Assembly (NCBI RefSeq): GCF_900166625.1
Contig: NZ_LT800499.1
Location: 1,095,558 to 1,159,557, forward strand
DNA: 64,000 bases
DNA from: Halobacillus massiliensis
GTDB taxonomy: Bacteria > Bacillota > Bacilli > Bacillales > Halobacillaceae
Direction: 5' to 3'
In this document: positions 60,211 through 64,000 of the stretch, piece after piece
Layout of the letters: each line of letters starts with the position of its first letter
Position numbering within the stretch: position 1 is the first letter of the stretch
Notes under the pieces: model-generated
Databases searched by the model: none
What the model saw: only the letters and a program-made list of their open reading frames with translations
What the model was told of the DNA's origin: nothing
Position numbers and translations under genes: made by a program

Positions 60211-60326
60211 AGCGGCTGGGAAATCGCTCGCTTTCCGCGGGGAGCCGGTGAGCTAGCTCGTTACACTCGCGGATCTCACCCTGGCTCTATCTCCCTGCAG
60301 GAGTCTCGCCATTTCCCATCCTCTTT
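60211..60326. repeat. Family B palindromic repeat, copy 3 (island 4)
   Basis: GGCTGGGAAATCGCTCGCTT, CCGCGGGGAGCCGGTGAG, TTACACTCGCGGATCTCACC and GTCTCGCCATTTCCCA. Full-length, opposite orientation to copy 1. The tag AAAACGGAAC follows at about 60339. Confidence 0.8.
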
Positions 60327-60427
60327 AAATTTAATGGGGGAAAACGGAACGCTGTAATCTCAGTAAGCTCTCTCATGGGATCGATCCTATCTTCTTAAAT
60401 GTTTCTTTACATTAATAAACATAAATT

Positions 60428-60546
60428 GCAGGGGGAAACGGCGAGACTCCTATGGGAGGATAGAACAGGGGGAGATCCCGGAGGGCTAAAAGCCCGAGGA
60501 AGCTCACCGTTCGCCTATGGAAAGCGAGTTGTTTCCCCCGGCCCGG
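60428..60546. repeat. Family A palindromic repeat, copy 4 (island 4)
   Basis: GGGGGAAACGGCGAGACTCC, GAGGGCTAAAAGCCCGAGG tip, GTTCGCCTATGGAAAGCGAG and GTTTCCCCC. The tag GCAAACGGAAC follows at about 60561. Confidence 0.8.
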
Positions 60547-60596
60547 TTCTCTTTATTCAGGCAAACGGAACAGGACCTTATATTTTTGAATATCAG

Positions 60597-60694
60597 AGGT
60601 CCTCAGCAGAGAAGAACAGGGGGAAATCCAGAAGGTTTTTCCTGAGAATGCTCACCGTTTACCCATCGAAAGCGAGTCTTTTCCCGACCCGATA
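60597..60694. repeat. Degenerate family A repeat (island 4)
   Basis: GAACAGGGGGAAATCC, GAATGCTCACCGTTTACCC and GAAAGCGAGTCTTTTCCCG remain; the 5' arm is decayed. From here to 61006 I see AT-rich DNA without a gene. Confidence 0.6.
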
Positions 60695-61006
60695 TACTCC
60701 TCGACAACAATTCAGAACATTTTCAAAAATAAACGTTGTGTTCTTCCCTACCTTTTGAAATAATTGGTATTGAAACTGTAAACAAAAAATACTTACTTTT
60801 CCATAAAATAGAAAAATTACATTTTAAGTGTGAGAAATAAGATGAAATTAACGGTTCTATTTAACAATACCAGGCTATTACAAATAATAATAAAGCAGTT
60901 ACATATATAGCTCATACGTACTCTGAAACAAGAATGCTTTTTTAAATAAAGATAATTGGAGAATACGGGAGGAGGGAGTACACAGGTTTTTCTTGTGTAC
61001 GGTCGG

Positions 61007-62377
61007 ATGAAAAAAATAGCTTGCTTCTTATTATTGTTCGTTGTCGGGGTTCTTGCAGGCTGCAGCGAAAGCACCAATAACGAACCGGAAGAAGAACTTC
61101 AGACGAGCGAAACAGCTGAAGCTCCGACGGATAAAGATAGCAGTACTCATTCAGATGTGAATGTTGAGGCTTTTGAATTTAATCCAGATGATACGATGGC
61201 CTGGATGAAAGCAGAACCTGGTCAGTATTCAGGAGAGGCATATGACGAAGAAGCTGTGAAAGCAGAGATTGACCAATGGCCGGAAGAATTAGAAGCTGAA
61301 GAATATTTTTCCAGAATGATGGCTTTAACCGCTGAAGATTATCGGGAATACCAGGAAACCCTGGACTCTGTGGAAGTTGAGTTTAAAGAGATCTCTGCAT
61401 CGCCTGACGAAGAATCTGGCGAAGAAGGAAACTCGCTTCTGCCAAAACTTAATGTTCAAATTCTCCTCGATGCAAGCGGAAGTATGGCTGGACAGATTGA
61501 CGGTGAAGTAAAAATGGATCTTGCTAAAGAGGCTATTGCTGAATTTGCTGATCATCTTCCAGAGGATACGAGTGTATCTCTAAGGGTTTATGGTCATGCG
61601 GGGAGCAGTGAGGAAGATGGCAAAGAGATTTCATGCTCAACTACCGAAGAAGTTTATCCATTGGGTGAATATGATAAAGAAACGTTTAATGAGGCATTGG
61701 ATCAGTTTACACCAACAGGATATACACCAATTGGACTAGCCATGGAGGAAGCCGCAGATACCTTGAAAGAGGAAACAGGGGAAGACGTAGAAAATATTAT
61801 TTATGTGGTAAGTGATGGGGATGAAACGTGCGGGGGAGATCCGGCGGCCGTAGCTGAGAAGCTGCATGCCTCAGAGGTTGAACCTTTAATCAATATTATT
61901 GGTTTTGATATTGCTGAATCGGAGCGTGAAGCTTTAGAAGCCATTGCAGAAGCGGGAGAAGGCGAGTATTTCCGTGCAGATACAGCACAAGACCTGCAGG
62001 AAACGTTTAGAGAAGAACGTAGCGAACTCATTGATCGATGGTATGAATGGGTAAGCGAAAATGTGACTGCAAGCTATGAGCAAGTCAGCGAATATGTCGA
62101 TTTATCCAACGAGTACTCAAGTGAAGCTGTCCAACTAAGCAATGAAGAAGAGCAGAGGCAGAGAGATTTAACAAGATATATGGAAGAAGTGTTGGAAGAT
62201 GCTGATACTATTGCTGTAAGAAGTATGATTTCCACCCGGGCTGTCAGTATGAGACAGCATATCCACGAAGAGTTTTTATCTATGCGGCAGGAAGCAAGGG
62301 AGAAAGGTCTCGCCATCCGTCAGCAGGTGCGTGAGAGAGGACTGGAAGAGAGGCAGGAGTTAAGAGAGCTCGATTAA
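61007..62377 (+). CDS. VWA-domain lipoprotein with C-terminal coiled coil
   Basis: A 456-residue surface lipoprotein. Signal peptide with lipobox VLAGC (Cys about residue 20), acidic linker, then a von Willebrand A domain (residues about 160-345) with intact MIDAS: LLDASGSMAG, TGYTPIG and VSDGDETCGG. The C-terminal 110 residues are strongly charged helix (RQHIHEEFLSMRQEAREKG, LEERQELRELD). It probably binds a protein partner in a metal-dependent way outside the cell. ATG 61007 was chosen for its signal peptide; the ribosome site is poor, and longer in-frame starts exist (60956, 60995). Confidence 0.85.
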   Translation: MKKIACFLLLFVVGVLAGCSESTNNEPEEELQTSETAEAPTDKDSSTHSDVNVEAFEFNPDDTMAWMKAEPGQYSGEAYDEEAVKAEIDQWPEELEAEEYFSRMMALTAEDYREYQETLDSVEVEFKEISASPDEESGEEGNSLLPKLNVQILLDASGSMAGQIDGEVKMDLAKEAIAEFADHLPEDTSVSLRVYGHAGSSEEDGKEISCSTTEEVYPLGEYDKETFNEALDQFTPTGYTPIGLAMEEAADTLKEETGEDVENIIYVVSDGDETCGGDPAAVAEKLHASEVEPLINIIGFDIAESEREALEAIAEAGEGEYFRADTAQDLQETFREERSELIDRWYEWVSENVTASYEQVSEYVDLSNEYSSEAVQLSNEEEQRQRDLTRYMEEVLEDADTIAVRSMISTRAVSMRQHIHEEFLSMRQEAREKGLAIRQQVRERGLEERQELRELD

Positions 62378-62397
62378 AACCTTCTATAAAATACAAC

Positions 62398-62432
62398 AAG
62401 CGCCGTTCAAAAAAGAACTGGTGCTTTTTATT
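62398..62432 (+). terminator. Intrinsic terminator
   Basis: AAGCGCCGTTC and GAACTGGTGCTT arms (wobble and mismatch) with a T run. Confidence 0.65.
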
Positions 62433-62458
62433 TGAATAATAGTGGCTCATGCTCTATC

Positions 62459-62486
62459 ACCATATTCTACCATTCTTCATAGAATA
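62459..62486 (+). promoter_or_regulatory. SigK-type promoter of the CotD-like gene
   Basis: AC (62459-62460), 17-bp spacer, CATAGAATA (62478-62486), matching the late mother-cell consensus AC-N16/17-CATANNNTA. It lies 33 bp before the start codon. Confidence 0.6.
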
Positions 62487-62518
62487 CTATATGTCGAGTA
62501 TAGGAGGTGAATAAGGTT

Positions 62519-62776
62519 ATGAGTTGTCGCTGCAGCAAATGCGCTAAGAAAAAAGACAAACAAAACACTATCGTCCATCCGACTAGAAAGATTGTAAAAA
62601 AAGATACGGAAGTAGAAGTCGTGAAGAATATCTATCCTACTGAAGTTATTAACGTTCATAAGAAAGTAATTAAAAAGAAAAATTACTATCCAGTAGTGGA
62701 AAAAGACGTTTATGAAATCGTAGTAGAAGAATTCAATTGCGGGAAAGACAAGAACAAATGCTATCGTATCTGGTAG
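62519..62776 (+). CDS. CotD-like spore coat protein
   Basis: An 85-residue basic protein: CRCSKCAKKKDKQNTIVHPT at the start, a Lys/Val-rich middle (VINVHKKVIKKKNYYP) and NCGKDKNKCYRIW at the end. The IVHPT motif, short length, Cys/Tyr content and a VH-K repeat fit the CotD family of inner-coat proteins. AGGAGGTGA is 8 bp before ATG 62519. The SigK-like promoter supports a mother-cell role. Confidence 0.7.
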   Translation: MSCRCSKCAKKKDKQNTIVHPTRKIVKKDTEVEVVKNIYPTEVINVHKKVIKKKNYYPVVEKDVYEIVVEEFNCGKDKNKCYRIW

Positions 62777-62847
62777 ATGATACTGGAAAAGGAGAATGCT
62801 CCTTTTCCATCTTAAATACTATACATATTTGGTGAAGGGGCTTTAAA

Positions 62848-63059
62848 ATGAAAGAAAACTTAAAGTTCGCATGGATAGCTGCATGGTTTGCCCTTGTCGG
62901 TCAATTACTTTTTTTATTGGTGTGTCTTTGTATACCGGTAACTGGGGTTATGTAATGTGGAGCTTTATAGTCAGCATGTCTGCAGGATTGCCTGGTGTCA
63001 TTCGTACGAAACGGGCGCAGAAAAAAGCAAAAGCAGGCTTGAAAGCAGAGAGCACCTAA
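62848..63059 (+). pseudogene. Small membrane protein gene with apparent frameshift in a T7 tract
   Basis: ATG 62848 after GAAGGGG opens with ENLKFAWIAAWFALVGQLLF, but the frame stops at 62955. In the -1 frame the sequence after the CTTTTTTTATT tract reads FIGVSLYTGNWGYVMWSFIV and ends LKAEST at 63059. Joined, they form a coherent two-helix protein of about 70 residues. One missing T in the tract would explain this. Confidence 0.5.
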
Positions 63060-63184
63060 AAGGATTGTTTTTTGTCACAGAAAGGTCAGAACCTATTCAC
63101 GAAATTGTTAAGTTTCCCGTTCGTGTCTTCATTATAATTTTGGTATAAATAGAGTGAGTCTAAAGACCTGAAAGGAGTTTACTC

Positions 63185-63757
63185 ATGAAATTAAAATACA
63201 TGTTTTTTCTAATTCTGTTTATTGCTTTTCCATTACAGGCTGGAGCCCATACCCATTTGGAAAACTCTGAACCTGTACAAGGCGAGACTGTAACAGCTGA
63301 AAATCCGCTGATAACTCTAAATTTTGATTCAGCTGTTCGGGATCCAAATACCATAATAGTTACCGATAAAAATGGTGAGGAGACAACAATTGAGGATATT
63401 AACCATTCTCCAGAAAATGTAATTGAAATTACTCTGCCAGAGAACTTAACAAGCGGAGAAATCGAACTCTTTTACAGTATCGTAGGCGAAGACGGTCATG
63501 TCATGGAGGAGGAACTTCCATTCACTTATGAAGGTCTATCAGAAGAGGAAGCGGCTGAATCTGAAGAGAGTGCAGAAGAACGGGCGGCGAAGATGGCAGA
63601 AGAATCTCAGCAGGAGGCTGAGCAGGAAACAGAAAAAGCCAATAATAGTGCTTCTGAAGAAGATACCACAGGGAACTCGTGGCTGCTGCCTGCTATCGCT
63701 GTCGGATTAGTTGCTTTAGCAGTCATCGCGTTTTTAGCTACTCGTAAAAAGTCATGA
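63185..63757 (+). CDS. CopC-domain copper-binding protein with C-terminal membrane anchor
   Basis: A 190-residue exported protein. Signal peptide ends near PLQAGA, leaving HTHLENSEPVQGE with the N-terminal His that binds Cu2+ in CopC. The CopC beta-barrel ends at IVGEDGHVMEEELPFTY (second His). Then comes an acidic, Glu/Ser-rich linker and a membrane helix (LLPAIAVGLVALAVIAFLA). AAAGGAGTTTACTC precedes ATG 63185. It overlaps the copD-like start (ATGA), so the two are coupled, as in YcnJ-type copper systems. Confidence 0.9.
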   Translation: MKLKYMFFLILFIAFPLQAGAHTHLENSEPVQGETVTAENPLITLNFDSAVRDPNTIIVTDKNGEETTIEDINHSPENVIEITLPENLTSGEIELFYSIVGEDGHVMEEELPFTYEGLSEEEAAESEESAEERAAKMAEESQQEAEQETEKANNSASEEDTTGNSWLLPAIAVGLVALAVIAFLATRKKS

Positions 63758-64000
63758 TGTACGCGTTAACTAACGGGCTGTTGTATGTCTGTTATTCCAT
63801 TATTTTAGGAGGAAGCTACCTGGCTTTGCTTCCCAAAGACTCCATAGTTAAAACTACCATAACTAGAAAAACGCTGATTGTAACGGCTGCTTTTATCCCG
63901 GTACTTGCTGCTTTTCCGATCATAGAGTTAGCAATAGCTATTAATGAATATCAATCAGGCGGGCTGCTTGAAAGTTTTAATTATGTGATCCATCATATTG
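63754..64000 (+). CDS. CopD-family copper resistance membrane protein (partial)
   Basis: Only the first 82 codons are in the window. MYALTNGLLYVCYSIILGGS and a second helix after a basic loop (TRKTLIVTAAFIPVLAAFP) fit the CopD/YcnJ membrane domain. The start ATG overlaps the copC stop. It probably moves copper across the membrane together with the CopC protein. Confidence 0.75.
   Translation, partial: MMYALTNGLLYVCYSIILGGSYLALLPKDSIVKTTITRKTLIVTAAFIPVLAAFPIIELAIAINEYQSGGLLESFNYVIHHI

Noticed and set aside
60399-60758. 119-codon frame in island 4
   Set aside because: Repeat-derived reading frame of the same kind as in island 2.

Overview
The window looks like chromosome of a Gram-positive, endospore-forming Bacillaceae, most likely a halophilic or halotolerant genus such as Halobacillus or a close relative. 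This rests on several things seen together: strong AAGGAGG-type ribosome binding sites with frequent GTG and TTG starts, T-tailed intrinsic terminators after most genes, glutamate-rich proteins, spore and mother-cell-type proteins (two CwlC-like amidases, a CotD-like coat protein behind a SigK-like promoter), SigB-type genes (csbD, a ydaD-ydaE pair), a full-length CYP102 (P450 BM3-like) enzyme, and B. subtilis-like gene clusters (yoaS-yozG-yoaT). The genus is an inference. No rRNA, tRNA, CRISPR array, prophage or intact transposon was seen.

Layout. 1-6.7 kb: the end of a Trk/Ktr potassium channel, an ftsW/rodA-type glycosyltransferase and an HTH-DUF1232 regulator that share a palindromic promoter site, an MFS exporter with an HxlR regulator, and a large cell-wall amidase. 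6.8-13.8 kb: peptidase E, small membrane proteins, a MaoC hydratase behind a FadR-like box, a PHP phosphoesterase, a yybP-ykoY manganese riboswitch ahead of a CNNM/CorC transporter, a VOC protein and the yoaS-yozG-yoaT cluster. 14.5-23.5 kb: a MarR-type regulator with two palindromic operators followed by the CYP102 gene, glutathione peroxidase, ydaD-ydaE, a ZIP transporter, and small genes including a SunI/YnzG-like immunity protein. 23.7-29.7 kb: a LacI-controlled sugar operon (binding protein, two permeases, GH13 alpha-glucosidase) with five operator copies. 29.8-38.9 kb: cupins, an exported nuclease, DUF998, and a TetR-MMPL-YhgE-like unit. 39.7-49.8 kb: RraA, an extraordinary repeat protein made of 63-bp units, nucleoside hydrolase, NAT, aldo-keto reductase, an ArsR-like regulator plus MFS exporter, an RsbR-like STAS protein and an unrecognised membrane protein. 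50-64 kb: csbD, alpha/beta hydrolase, PAP2, an M23 peptidase, a four-gene ABC-2 operon, a second CwlC-like amidase, a VWA lipoprotein, a CotD-like protein and the start of a copC-copD pair.

Four intergenic islands (about 3.8-4.3, 13.8-14.3, 39.0-39.5 and 60.1-60.7 kb) hold paired copies of two families of roughly 115-bp palindromic repeats, A and B, separated by a short GTAAACGGAAC-like tag. Both families fold on the same plan and look like non-autonomous hairpin elements.

The most unusual locus is 40200-42380: a methionine/glycine/proline-rich protein built from 29 near-identical 63-bp units. One synonymous site follows the pattern GGAA seven times over, so the array is really a 252-bp higher-order repeat. 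Three genes (5' end of the MMPL gene, and two small membrane-protein genes at 58354 and 62848) read as single-base frameshifts and deserve checking against raw reads.
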